Program-made: the position numbers and the translations under genes
The notes under the pieces: model-generated
The model's database searches: none
What the model saw: only the letters and a program-made list of their open reading frames with translations
What the model was told of the DNA's origin: nothing
Source of the DNA: Pseudoalteromonas sp. GCY
GTDB taxonomy: Bacteria; Pseudomonadota; Gammaproteobacteria; Enterobacterales; Alteromonadaceae
Direction: 5' to 3'
NCBI RefSeq assembly: GCF_016695175.1
Contig: NZ_CP068023.1
Span: forward strand, 1,042,501-1,106,500
Length of the DNA stretch: 64,000 bases
Shown here: in pieces, positions 35,007-43,629 of the stretch
How the letters are laid out: every line of letters starts with the position of its first letter
Numbering within the stretch: position 1 is the stretch's first letter

Positions 35007-35281
35007 TGACTTCACTTCAGTTATTTTACTTAATTTGAGTTTCGCATATGTAGTAACCGAACTCATTGTTTTTAAGCTCATTTTATGGTTCTTTCTTGTC
35101 GTGCTAGAAAGGCGTTCATTTTTTGAAGCTCAGGTTATTAATCTAGTTTACCGACAGCATTACCGCAACTAAGGGTCAAAGTAATGTATCGGTTATAGAC
35201 GCAAGCGTAGCAAAATAATCACTTTAGAATATGAATTGCTATGCTAGAATCGAAAAATTATTAACTGGTAAGACCATTGTT

Positions 35282-35815
35282 ATGAATTTATATTTTCGTT
35301 TACTGCTGCTGTTTTGGAGAATAAGACAGAATAAACAAACAGCAGATTCCATTTTGTCTCCGATAGATATCGAGTACCGCGCCCTGCCAAGCGATTGCGA
35401 TATCAATATGCACTTGACCAATTCACGATACCTAGCATTTATGGATTTGGCGCGTACTTGGATGACAGAGCGAGTTGGGTTATTTGCAGCTGTGATGAAA
35501 CGCCGCTGGTTCCCAATTGTTAACGCAACGGCGATTACTTATATTCGCGATATTAAACCACTGCAAAAATTTACCATTACCACTAAGGTGGTGGGATGGG
35601 ATCATAAATACTTTTACATTGAACAGCGCTTTCATTCTAAGCGTGGGCTGCATGCAATTGCTTATGTGCGTGGGGTATTCAAGCGCAAGGGCGGTGTGGT
35701 TGCGGTCGAAGAAATGCTCGAAGTAGCTGGGTTTAACGGTGAAGCACCTATTTTATCTCCTGAGATTATGCATTGGAAAGCCATGTTAGAGGCAAAGAAA
35801 AACAGTAATCTATAA
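35282..35815 (+). CDS. Acyl-CoA thioesterase-like hotdog-fold protein
   Basis: The 177-residue product starts at 35282 (MNLYFRLLLLFWRI), preferred over 35231 because this membrane-like opening is typical of the family. The central part, DCDINMHLTNSRYLAFMDLAR, is the helix-capping segment of the 4-hydroxybenzoyl-CoA thioesterase-like hotdog fold, with Asp as likely active residue. Such proteins hydrolyse acyl thioesters; the acyl group here is unknown. The ribosome site is weak. Confidence 0.75.
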   Translation: MNLYFRLLLLFWRIRQNKQTADSILSPIDIEYRALPSDCDINMHLTNSRYLAFMDLARTWMTERVGLFAAVMKRRWFPIVNATAITYIRDIKPLQKFTITTKVVGWDHKYFYIEQRFHSKRGLHAIAYVRGVFKRKGGVVAVEEMLEVAGFNGEAPILSPEIMHWKAMLEAKKNSNL

Positions 35816-35821
35816 ACTATA

Positions 35822-35841
35822 AAGGCCACATCAGTGGCCTT
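35822..35841. terminator. Hairpin between thioesterase and ompW genes
   Basis: AAGGCCAC (35822-35829) and GTGGCCTT (35834-35841) form an eight-pair stem with a four-base loop. On the minus strand it is followed by TTTATAG, so it mainly suits ompW. It resembles the hairpin at 34490-34516. Confidence 0.6.
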
Positions 35842-35889
35842 GGGGATTGAGAAAGTAACAGTAATTCTGTGTTCCACACTGTTTAGGTG

Positions 35890-36540
35890 TTAGAACTTAT
35901 ATTTCACACCGAACATGGCCACAACAGGGTCTAGCTCAACGTCAGATGTCAGTGCCTTTACACCGTTAGCGTAAACTGTTGCATCGGTATTGATGTCAAT
36001 TTTAGAGATCATGCCGTGCAGACCCCATTTTTCATTTAAGTCGTAGTTAAAGCCGATTTGTAATGCAATACCAAAAGAGCTATCCAAATCAACTTCTACG
36101 TCGTTAGTCTTTAGTGTTGCTTTTAGTGCAGCACTTGGCTCTTCATCGAAGAATACTGTGTAGTTTAGACCCGCGCCGATAAATGGGCGAAACTTAGCGC
36201 TTGCATCAAAGAAGTGATACTGTGCAAGTAATGTTGGTGGCAAGTGTTTTATGTCAGCGATTTCAGCCCCTGCTAAGCCACCAGCACCGTCAACTGTGTG
36301 AGAAAATGGTGTTGCCGCAACCAGTTCAAATACGATGTTATCGCTGTAGTGGTAGTCAAGCGTGATACCTAGCTGAGTATTTGAGTCAGCAACTAGACCA
36401 AGAGAGTTATCTTGATCAATTGCGGAAGCCGAATTGTCAGGGTTTACGTTAATAGCACCAACATTAACACTGAAATTTGCGTGTGCGAAGGGAGCAGCAA
36501 CTAGCAGAGTAGATAAAAGTGCAGCGCTTAAAGTTTTCAT
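35890..36540 (-). CDS. ompW: OmpW-family outer-membrane protein
   Basis: The product has 216 residues: a signal peptide (1-21, ending FAHA) and an eight-stranded barrel closing with MFGVKYKF, where the terminal Phe is the usual signal for the outer-membrane assembly machine. The LPPTLLAQYHF and FIGAGLNYTVFF strands are characteristic of OmpW. The family forms a narrow hydrophobic channel for small nonpolar compounds and is often changed by salt, iron or oxygen. It is a single-gene unit with a long AT-rich upstream region (36541-36799). Confidence 0.9.
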   Translation of the reverse strand: MKTLSAALLSTLLVAAPFAHANFSVNVGAINVNPDNSASAIDQDNSLGLVADSNTQLGITLDYHYSDNIVFELVAATPFSHTVDGAGGLAGAEIADIKHLPPTLLAQYHFFDASAKFRPFIGAGLNYTVFFDEEPSAALKATLKTNDVEVDLDSSFGIALQIGFNYDLNEKWGLHGMISKIDINTDATVYANGVKALTSDVELDPVVAMFGVKYKF

Positions 36541-36799
36541 TTTCTTCTCCTAACCCTATGTGAGGACATTTTTAAACTGTGAAACAGTGTGTGTTTTTAA
36601 TGAAGCCATCTTAAAAGGGTTCAAAAAATGAAAAACTGTTCTAGATCAATTTTTAAATTGTAAGATTTCAGAAATTTTTGAAAGTTTGATTTAGATTAAG
36701 TTTTCTCGATGTCATTAATTTGCATTAAAACTGCAATGCTGTGGTCAAAGTTTCATCTTTAAATAATTGCTAGATTTCACCTACAAATCATTCTTAGTT

Positions 36800-37981
36800 A
36801 TGTCACTAGCAACACAGTATCAAAACTTCAGTACTTCATACGCCACAGAGATATTAACGCGTTTGATCCAAGCGCCTTCGGTTACGCCGTGTGATGCAGG
36901 CACTATCGCTTTCATGTCAGAGCAACTCGCTGCGCTGGGCTTTACTATTGAGCAGTTTGAGGCGCAGGGAGTAAAAAACTTAATTGCAAGTTATCGTTTC
37001 TCTCAGGGACCAACTTTTGCTTTTTCAGGTCATGTGGATGTCGTGCCTGCAAATAATAAAGGCTGGATTGTACCACCATTTAGTGCGCAGATTATTGATG
37101 GCGTGATGTATGGACGTGGTGCTGCTGATATGAAAGGTGGCATTGCGGCAATGCTTGCTGCAACCAAAACATTACTACAGCATCCTGAAAAATTACGAGG
37201 AAGTTTTTACTGGTTGCTCACTTCTGACGAGGAAGGTGAAGCGGAGTTTGGTTCCAAATTGATTGCAGAGCGATTAGCGGAAAAAGGCATCGAGCTAGAT
37301 GCTTGTTTGGTTGGTGAACCGACTTCACACCAAGTGGTAGGAGATACGGTTAAAAATGGTCGTCGCGGGGCGATTTCTGGGCGTATTCAGGTTAAAGGAA
37401 GAGCGGGGCATGTGGCTTATCCAGAACAAACGGTTAATGCAGCCCACATCGCAGGCCAGTTGGTTAGCCAACTCGCGCTTTTACCTTGGTGGAAAGATGA
37501 AGCGGGATCGCAAACCACGCTGCAAGTCACTGGGATCACAGTACCAAATATTGTGGATAATTTAGTGCCAGCAGAGTGTGAAATCACCTTTAATATTCGT
37601 TACAGCCATGCCTATAAGAGCCAAGAAGTTGTGCACTATATTCAAGAGTCGCTGGCTAAATCCGGTGCCATGTTAGCGATCAGTTGGGAGCGGCCTTGTG
37701 AGTCGTTTTATACCGGCGCAAAGCAAGAAAACTGCTTCTTAACGCTGGTAGAACAAGCAATCCAAGAAACAACGGGGCAATATCCGAGTTTAAGTACTGC
37801 AGGCGGCACCTCCGATGGTCGCTTCTTTGCGACCGGAAAAACGCAAGTGATCGAATGCGGGGTAAAGAATGATTCAATTCATCAAGTGAATGAACATCTA
37901 TCTCTTAGCGAGCTACATGCGATAGAAAAAATATACTTAGCTGTTTTAAATAGGTTTTTTAAAAAAGTTGAAAATTTTTAA
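36800..37981 (+). CDS. dapE: Succinyl-diaminopimelate desuccinylase
   Basis: The enzyme hydrolyses N-succinyl-LL-2,6-diaminopimelate to succinate and LL-diaminopimelate in lysine and peptidoglycan synthesis. The product has 393 residues from the ATG at 36800 (E. coli 375); a TTG at 36767 would add 11. M20 zinc-peptidase motifs are intact: GHVDVVP (metal His about 77), GRGAADMKGG (bridging Asp), TSDEEGEA (catalytic Glu about 144), VGEPT, and the late GGTSDGRF. The ribosome site is poor. It precedes the small heat-shock gene, which has its own promoter. Confidence 0.93.
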   Translation: MSLATQYQNFSTSYATEILTRLIQAPSVTPCDAGTIAFMSEQLAALGFTIEQFEAQGVKNLIASYRFSQGPTFAFSGHVDVVPANNKGWIVPPFSAQIIDGVMYGRGAADMKGGIAAMLAATKTLLQHPEKLRGSFYWLLTSDEEGEAEFGSKLIAERLAEKGIELDACLVGEPTSHQVVGDTVKNGRRGAISGRIQVKGRAGHVAYPEQTVNAAHIAGQLVSQLALLPWWKDEAGSQTTLQVTGITVPNIVDNLVPAECEITFNIRYSHAYKSQEVVHYIQESLAKSGAMLAISWERPCESFYTGAKQENCFLTLVEQAIQETTGQYPSLSTAGGTSDGRFFATGKTQVIECGVKNDSIHQVNEHLSLSELHAIEKIYLAVLNRFFKKVENF

Positions 37982-37990
37982 AAGAATTTT

Positions 37991-38018
37991 CTTGAAAATA
38001 AATTTGCTGACCATAAAT
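37991..38018 (+). promoter_or_regulatory. Candidate sigma-32 heat-shock promoter
   Basis: CTTGAAA (37991-37997) and CCATAAAT (38011-38018) are separated by 13 bases, close to the heat-shock consensus CTTGAAA and CCCCATNT. It lies just after dapE and about 120 bases before the small heat-shock gene. Confidence 0.65.
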
Positions 38019-38021
38019 AGC

Positions 38022-38128
38022 TTTATGAGGACGCCGACAGGGCCTCATAAATTAAATAACCATTTGTTTTAAAAGTGCTTATTGGTTCTTTTTGAAGAGT
38101 GAGCACCTATGTATAGCTTTAAGAGGAT
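38022..38128 (+). promoter_or_regulatory. Structured leader of the small heat-shock gene, possible RNA thermometer
   Basis: TTTATGAGG (38022-38030) and CCTCATAAA (38043-38051) make a perfect nine-pair hairpin with a 12-base loop right after the predicted transcription start. Further on, GUUCUUUU (38085-38092) can pair over eight bases, with three G-U pairs, with AAGAGGAU (38121-38128), the ribosome site. Weak masking of this kind is how ROSE and fourU thermometers work in ibpA-type genes. Pairing was found by eye and no folding was computed. Confidence 0.4.
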
Positions 38129-38136
38129 ACAAAATT

Positions 38137-38583
38137 ATGCGTACAGTAGATTTATCTCCATTATATCGTTCATTTATCGGTTTTGATCATTTAGCTTCTA
38201 TGATGGATGCTGCTGCAAGAACAGATAAACAACCTAGCTACCCACCATACAACATCGAAGCGCTAGGTAAAGACAAGTATCAAATTACCATGGCTGTTGC
38301 AGGGTTTACCGAGCAAGAGCTAACACTGGAATCAGAAAACAATACGTTGACCGTGAAAGGTCAAAAGCAAGCGACTGAAGAAGCTAACGAGCGTAAATTT
38401 ATTCATCAAGGGATCGCCGAACGCGGGTTTGAACGCAAATTCCAACTTGGCGATCATGTCAAAGTATTAGGCGCAGACTTAGCGCACGGCTTACTGGTTA
38501 TTGACCTTGAGCGTAAGATCCCAGAAGCACTGAAGCCAAGAAAAATAGAAATTGGCTCGGGCAACTTGCTTGAAAGCAAGTAA
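38137..38583 (+). CDS. ibpA: Small heat-shock protein, IbpA-type
   Basis: The product has 148 residues from 38137, the ATG after AAGAGGAT. It opens MRTVDLSPLYRSFIGFDHLASMMD, the usual IbpA/IbpB start, and has an alpha-crystallin domain (about 38-130) with YPPYNIE, YQITMAVAGF and the ERGFERKFQL strand. It holds unfolding proteins at inclusion bodies until ClpB and DnaK refold them. Here IbpA and IbpB cannot be separated; only one such gene is present. Heat-shock regulation is expected from the upstream sigma-32-like site. Confidence 0.9.
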   Translation: MRTVDLSPLYRSFIGFDHLASMMDAAARTDKQPSYPPYNIEALGKDKYQITMAVAGFTEQELTLESENNTLTVKGQKQATEEANERKFIHQGIAERGFERKFQLGDHVKVLGADLAHGLLVIDLERKIPEALKPRKIEIGSGNLLESK

Positions 38584-38612
38584 TATCAATCTAATTTATT
38601 GATTTCCAACTC

Positions 38613-38636
38613 GCCGCCGTCAGGCGGCTTTTTTTT
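38613..38636 (+). terminator. Rho-independent terminator after ibpA
   Basis: GCCGCC (38613-38618), loop GTCA and GGCGGC (38623-38628) form a six-pair GC stem followed by eight T. Confidence 0.9.
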
Positions 38637-38696
38637 GCCTAAATACAAAGCATTTGTTATTAGTAAAGTTATGCTTCACTCGTTATCCCCCAGAAA

Positions 38697-39128
38697 ATGA
38701 AACTAGGACTAAGACAATACGTAAAAAGACGAAATGGTGTACCACTGGGTCATAGTCAGTCACTAGGAAACATGTTACGGCGCGCTTTCGGCGCTCAGTC
38801 TTTCGATGGCTTCTGGGTTTATTGGAATCCTATCTGGAGTTATTACTTGGCACGCTTCGTATTTCGCCCATGCGCGGAGAAAGTGGGCGAAAAACTTGGT
38901 TATTGGTTTACTTTTATCGTGAGCGGCGCATTGCATGACGTCATTGTTGGATTAGTGGTGGGAGAAGCTATTTTTACATTTACCCCTTTCTTTGCTGTAC
39001 TCGGGGCTGCTGCGCTTGGATTTAAAGTGACGGGTTATCGTTATCCGAGTCAGCACTTTCTCATTGCATCTTTGTTTAACGGCTCGATCATTGTATTTAG
39101 TTTTTATCTAAGTAGTGTTTTTAGCTAG
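38697..39128 (+). CDS. Membrane protein resembling the C-terminal part of an MBOAT acyltransferase
   Basis: The product has 143 residues and about three to four hydrophobic segments. The middle, FWVYWNPIWSYYLARFVFRP followed by VSGALHDV, recalls the conserved core and the SGxLH histidine of membrane-bound O-acyltransferases (wax-synthase-like). Full family members exceed 300 residues, so this could be a short separate family or a remnant. It lies downstream of the ibpA terminator and before another membrane protein gene. The link rests on these two short motifs. Confidence 0.5.
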   Translation: MKLGLRQYVKRRNGVPLGHSQSLGNMLRRAFGAQSFDGFWVYWNPIWSYYLARFVFRPCAEKVGEKLGYWFTFIVSGALHDVIVGLVVGEAIFTFTPFFAVLGAAALGFKVTGYRYPSQHFLIASLFNGSIIVFSFYLSSVFS

Positions 39129-39170
39129 TTACTTGTATGGTAGAAGAAAAATATTGTGTTGAGATGAAGA

Positions 39171-39839
39171 ATGGAATTAAAAGATAAGCTGATATTGTTG
39201 TTGAAATCAGGTGGGTTATCGTTACTCATCGCGGGTGGATTTTATACTTTGTTGTTTCACATGTCTGCACAATTTCATCACCAAGTGCAATTTTCGCCCT
39301 TTTCGCAAGATACTGGCGTAAACGCGATGCTAATTTATAGCTTCTTGGTTTTTCTATTTAGTGCCATTTTTAGCTATTTCTTTTTGAAAATGCATGCTGC
39401 CCGTCATGATATGCATGTCGATGGCTTAGTTCTGAGCATCAAATATACACACTTAGTGCTTTGGGGAGGTGTTTTCAGCATTGCGATTTATATCTTATTA
39501 CACATGAATCAACATGTTTTAGTGTTAAAACAAGCCAAAGACAGCCACACTTCAGCTCAGCAACTTGAAGCGTTGGTTTCTTATCTGCCTGAAAGTGGCG
39601 ATGTGATAGATCTTGCGGTTGCACAAAACCCCGCGACGGCACCAAACACGCTAACTTATTTGAGTCTAAAACGAGACTTTGCTACGCACTTAGCACTTGT
39701 CATGAATCCAAGTACTCCCAAAAAAGTGCTAGAAGAAATTATTAGCTATTACCACGGAGGACAACAAGATGTAGTCCTCAATGCGGTGATGAAAAACCCT
39801 AATGTGGCTAGCGGCAACATTCAGCTTCAGGTACGTTAA
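39171..39839 (+). CDS. Membrane protein with C-terminal leucine-rich-variant-like repeats, unknown function
   Basis: The product has 222 residues with about three transmembrane helices (about 13-32, 50-72 and 93-112) and a cytoplasmic tail. The tail has two or three units of the type DLAVAQNPATAPNTL, LALVMNPSTPKKVL and LNAVMKNPNVASGNI. They share a hydrophobic-x-x-NP-x-T/S pattern like leucine-rich-variant repeats and may bind a protein partner. I recognise no named family. GAAG lies just before the start. Confidence 0.5.
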   Translation: MELKDKLILLLKSGGLSLLIAGGFYTLLFHMSAQFHHQVQFSPFSQDTGVNAMLIYSFLVFLFSAIFSYFFLKMHAARHDMHVDGLVLSIKYTHLVLWGGVFSIAIYILLHMNQHVLVLKQAKDSHTSAQQLEALVSYLPESGDVIDLAVAQNPATAPNTLTYLSLKRDFATHLALVMNPSTPKKVLEEIISYYHGGQQDVVLNAVMKNPNVASGNIQLQVR

Positions 39840-39895
39840 TGGTGTTGTTCTTTGACTGAGCGTGTGGGAGACACAAGTGGAGCCACAGCCTAACT

Positions 39896-40417
39896 TTATT
39901 TGTTATCACGTTCTCTCAATTCAGTACGCAATTTACTTTGCATGTCTTTAAGTGCTGTGATTTTATCTCTTGCCTCTTGTAACTGTTGTTGTGGTAATCC
40001 CTCTTTGATCCCACGCGCTAGCAGTGCTTCTATTTGCGCTACTTTGACATCGACGGCCGCAATATACTGTTGTTTTAACTTGACGTCTTTTTGATCCAAA
40101 TACGCTTGGTAAGCTTCGGTATCCGACAAATCGCCCTGAAAATCATCCATTTGCTTTTCGGTTTGGCTTATTGGAGGCAGATATTCAGGTTCCGTGATCG
40201 ACTTAACGGCTTTGAAAGAGGTCTCGGCATTTGACTTGATTGGAGCATAAGTATTGTTTGGTGCGCTTAATGCTTCAGCTCTTTTCTCCTGCTTGGGCTC
40301 AGCCTGTGATGGGGCGGTATATGTGGGGTTTTGCCAACCGATGTTGGCAAAACGCAGTGTGAATACAGCGATCACTGCCCCAAGGAATATGACAATCAAT
40401 GCTTGCCAATACTTCAT
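39896..40417 (-). CDS. Membrane-anchored coiled-coil protein, third gene of phospholipase operon
   Basis: The start at 40417 follows GGAG by seven bases and overlaps the previous stop by four bases (ATGA). The 173-residue product has one N-terminal helix (about 5-24), a proline-rich linker, and a charged coiled coil (about 90-170). The layout recalls lipase-specific foldases (Lif) and other membrane-tethered chaperones, but I see no family motif. With the PPIase-like and phospholipase-like genes it forms a tight three-gene unit, suggesting a shared job. Confidence 0.5.
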   Translation of the reverse strand: MKYWQALIVIFLGAVIAVFTLRFANIGWQNPTYTAPSQAEPKQEKRAEALSAPNNTYAPIKSNAETSFKAVKSITEPEYLPPISQTEKQMDDFQGDLSDTEAYQAYLDQKDVKLKQQYIAAVDVKVAQIEALLARGIKEGLPQQQLQEARDKITALKDMQSKLRTELRERDNK

Positions 40418-41592
40418 ATTACTACTCCGCTGTTTGCCGCTTTCCAAGCCATATAATCTCGCTCGAATTTGTTCTGGGCAAACTCTTGGGTAAGTGCCCG
40501 CAGTGCTTGGTAGCGTACTGTTTCACTTTTCACATCGTAGTAATCATATACCGGTGACTGACTATACAATACCAGCCATTCGCCACTTGGCGTGCGAATA
40601 CTAGGTGTTATCTTGCCTTGTTGATTACTAAACGCCAGCTGTGTTTCCCATTTCGGCGTGCTTTGGCGCGTCAGCGGAGTGAGTTGGGCCTGCCATATTA
40701 ATATCGGGGTATATTTAGCGATGGCTTGTTGCCATGAGTGTGCAGTTGCATAATCATTAAATTGCTGTGCGGCTTTTTGTTCGGGAAATTTCGCTGCGCT
40801 CGCACTGACTTGCTTGATGTATTTAAACCGCTTCTTATGACGCTCATAATACTTCGCGATAGCACTTTCTGGAATTTCACTTCTCAGGGTATCAACATAC
40901 TGGCTCGTTGCACCATGCATCTCTTCCTTAACACCAAGAAATGCCAACATGCTCGGCCTCAATAGTTCTGCGGTTACCACTTGTCGTAACTGTTCTATTG
41001 TCAGACCTTGCTTAGCAACATAAGGTTTTGCGGCGGTAAATAGCGCCTGTTGATTGAGATGTTGATTGACAATAGCTTGCAGTAACGCGAGTTCCCCCTG
41101 GTGAAGTTTAAAGCGGTTTTGCATTGATTGGCTATGTAATACTTGAGCAAGTGTCAGTGGCGCTGATTTTGTTAGTTGCAGCTGTTGCCACTTGAGTAAT
41201 TGCTCAGCAGGGTATTGCCCGTCAGCGGGGTACTTTCCTAGTAACGACAGCACCTGATCCTTATCAAATACCAAAGGGTAGTGCTTTTTTTCAAGCTGAG
41301 AAAGTGCTGGGAACCAATGTAAGAGTGAGCTTGCGAGAAATTTATCGACGTGATATCGGGTGCTGAAACCAACGTTAGATTGGCGCTCCAAAATACTTGG
41401 GTTAAGTTGCTTCGCTTGGAATAGTAAAAACTGGTTTTCAAGTAACTGCGCTGTAGTTTGCTTTTTAGATAGTGTTCGGCCTTGCTCAAGGTAGAGTTGA
41501 TGAACTAAAGGCGTCAGGCCTTTAGGTAGACTTGGTGAGGCAAAGCTTGGTAAGCAAAAACTGCTTACCAAGAGAAGTAAAACAAATCGCAT
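40414..41592 (-). CDS. Periplasmic SurA/PpiD-like peptidyl-prolyl isomerase
   Basis: The product has 392 residues with a signal peptide (1-18, ending SFASP). The helical N-terminal part (about 25-240) is like SurA-type chaperone domains; the parvulin-like region (about 245-345) includes IPESAIAKYYERHKKRFKY, which precedes parvulin domains in such proteins, and a TPSGEWLVLY strand. Parvulins turn proline peptide bonds and help exported proteins fold. Its ATG overlaps the stop of the phospholipase-like gene by one base, so it may be dedicated to that enzyme. Confidence 0.6.
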   Translation of the reverse strand: MRFVLLLLVSSFCLPSFASPSLPKGLTPLVHQLYLEQGRTLSKKQTTAQLLENQFLLFQAKQLNPSILERQSNVGFSTRYHVDKFLASSLLHWFPALSQLEKKHYPLVFDKDQVLSLLGKYPADGQYPAEQLLKWQQLQLTKSAPLTLAQVLHSQSMQNRFKLHQGELALLQAIVNQHLNQQALFTAAKPYVAKQGLTIEQLRQVVTAELLRPSMLAFLGVKEEMHGATSQYVDTLRSEIPESAIAKYYERHKKRFKYIKQVSASAAKFPEQKAAQQFNDYATAHSWQQAIAKYTPILIWQAQLTPLTRQSTPKWETQLAFSNQQGKITPSIRTPSGEWLVLYSQSPVYDYYDVKSETVRYQALRALTQEFAQNKFERDYMAWKAANSGVVI

Positions 41593-42602
41593 TATCTCAC
41601 GTCCATCGCGTGATTAAGTAAGTGAACCACCATAGCTATCGCATGTGGGATCACTTGTTTTCCTGTATTTACGCGGTCGTAATGATCCTCAGAATTCAAT
41701 ACGATACCACCTTGTGAGTAGGAGAAAGCGCCGCCTTGCGTTAGTAGTGGGCGGATGTCTGTTGAGTTGGTATCAACTGCACTAAAACTATTCATTGCTT
41801 GCTTGACCAAAGTAAAGTCATTTAATGATTCTTGATCATAATAGTCTTTCACCCAAGACTCCCAGCCAGCATGATTCAGATCTGATGTTGTCCAAGTATG
41901 GTGTGGTTGAAGTAAATCCGTGGTGTGAAATACAAAACCGAGTACCTGTGGGTTTCCGCTTTGCACATAACTTTGGTACCAATACTGACCTAAGTTGTCA
42001 ATCGGTTGAAAAGGCATTTCTTCAAAATCATCATACATGCTGTACGTTGAGTGGCTATCAATACGATAGTGTTTTTCTGTGATCCCATAACTATCGTATT
42101 CAGTGTCATCTGCACTGAACCATCCAGTTTCGCCGCCATGACCATCGTCTAAATAGTCACCTTTTAGCCAAGTAGCCGCCATCGTATCGACAGAGCCCCA
42201 TACGGTTAGCTTTTGATAATTATAACCACCGAAGTCATTGCCGTGAGTATCAGCTCCTTGAGTATGGTTTTGGAAGTGCCAGTAACTGGTGTATTTCACG
42301 ATGCTTTCAGCAGCACCCCAAAGAGGTGCCTGTACACAATCACCCGTAATGGCGCCACAAAAAAACGTATCTTCAAAATCATCGACGTCATAAGCCGCTT
42401 GACCTAGTAAGTTGGCAAGCGCAGATACAGACATACCGTTAGCTTGTGCGTAGGCTTGTAGCTTTGCATATTGTGTTGTTGTCGGGTTTTGCGCCATGTA
42501 GTTTACAGCGTCGATTACGATACGCTTATGCGTTTCTTGACTAAATGCGTAGCTTTGACCTGCTGCGACTACTAGCGCCAAAGGGAGTAAATATTTTTTC
42601 AT
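41592..42602 (-). CDS. Secreted zinc-dependent phospholipase C/P1 nuclease-like protein
   Basis: The product has 336 residues with a signal peptide ending QSYA (about 19). The mature start FSQETHKRIVIDA and spaced histidines and aspartates (YWHFQNH, HTTDLLQPHHTW, and a late LNHAMD) fit the zinc-binding helical bundle of bacterial phospholipase C and related S1/P1 nucleases. It probably cleaves phospholipids or another phosphodiester outside the cell. The family call is from motif layout; the substrate is open. Confidence 0.65.
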   Translation of the reverse strand: MKKYLLPLALVVAAGQSYAFSQETHKRIVIDAVNYMAQNPTTTQYAKLQAYAQANGMSVSALANLLGQAAYDVDDFEDTFFCGAITGDCVQAPLWGAAESIVKYTSYWHFQNHTQGADTHGNDFGGYNYQKLTVWGSVDTMAATWLKGDYLDDGHGGETGWFSADDTEYDSYGITEKHYRIDSHSTYSMYDDFEEMPFQPIDNLGQYWYQSYVQSGNPQVLGFVFHTTDLLQPHHTWTTSDLNHAGWESWVKDYYDQESLNDFTLVKQAMNSFSAVDTNSTDIRPLLTQGGAFSYSQGGIVLNSEDHYDRVNTGKQVIPHAIAMVVHLLNHAMDVR

Positions 42603-42813
42603 GAATTGCCTCTATTGATTTTAATTTATGTGAACGCGAATTTTTCTGCTTAAAGCAAAGTGCGCTATTTAAAATAATTTATGTGAAATATTTATTAAAA
42701 TAAAGTTAAATTATGCTTGAGTTAAAAATTAGAGAAGATGCTTGTTGGTCACAAATGGGTCAGGTATGATCTCGGGGAGAATTTAGGCACACCTGCGCTA
42801 AACGAATGGAACT

Positions 42814-43629
42814 ATGAAAAAACTACTTATAATAATCAGTTTATTGTTACCGTTTTATGGAATTTGCGAAGAACAAAGTGACGAACTTGATGACGAGTTT
42901 GCTTGGCAGCTGAGTGTTGGTGCCTTTTATGTTGATATGACAATGCCAGCTTTGATTGGGACGGACTCGACATTCAAACATGGTACTTTTCTAGTCGATG
43001 CAAAAATAGAATATAAAAGTTTTTACTTGAATACCCACTCAGGAGATTTCTTTGGTGGCTCGGATGTTGGTTACCAAATTATCAACAATGGTGAATGGGG
43101 AATTGATGCCATTTATGGTAGTTATATGTTGCCTTTTTCTGAACGTGGTTACTACGATACCGACGATGTGGTACCTGAGCTAAGAGGCATTCGTAAACGC
43201 GATCAAGATAATTCTTTAGGCTTTTCCTATTATCGCCATGTCGGTGAATTTCTTGCCGTTGCTGAAATAGTCTACGATGTTTTTGGTGACACAAACGGTT
43301 GGGTTTTTCACCTCGAAGCGACACGTAACTTTGAATTGAGGAACTGGGATTTATGGCTTAACTTTGGCGCTAACTATTATTCTAGTAATTTTCATAATTA
43401 CTTTTATGGTGTTTCAGAGGATGAAGTCAATGACTATTTGACTCCCTATAAACCCGGTGCTTCGGCCTCGGCGTTCGCACAAATGCAACTAAATTATCCA
43501 ATTGCAGAAGATTGGGTGTTTAGCGCAGGCGCATCATGGTTAGTTGGTTCTCAAGATACGTTAGATAGCCCCTTAGTTCGCTCTCGTCACGCCAGAGTAT
43601 TCTTTACTGGGGTAAAATATGTCTTCTAA
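42814..43629 (+). CDS. MipA/OmpV-family outer-membrane protein
   Basis: The product has 271 residues: a signal peptide (1-18), then a beta-barrel ending FFTGVKYVF. The repeated aromatic strands and the LRGIRKRD segment are typical of the MipA/OmpV family (PF06629), named for a murein-hydrolase scaffold and an osmoregulated porin. Its stop overlaps the start of the DUF3019-type gene by 11 bases. In relatives such a pair often sits beside a two-component system; none is next to it here. Confidence 0.8.
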   Translation: MKKLLIIISLLLPFYGICEEQSDELDDEFAWQLSVGAFYVDMTMPALIGTDSTFKHGTFLVDAKIEYKSFYLNTHSGDFFGGSDVGYQIINNGEWGIDAIYGSYMLPFSERGYYDTDDVVPELRGIRKRDQDNSLGFSYYRHVGEFLAVAEIVYDVFGDTNGWVFHLEATRNFELRNWDLWLNFGANYYSSNFHNYFYGVSEDEVNDYLTPYKPGASASAFAQMQLNYPIAEDWVFSAGASWLVGSQDTLDSPLVRSRHARVFFTGVKYVF

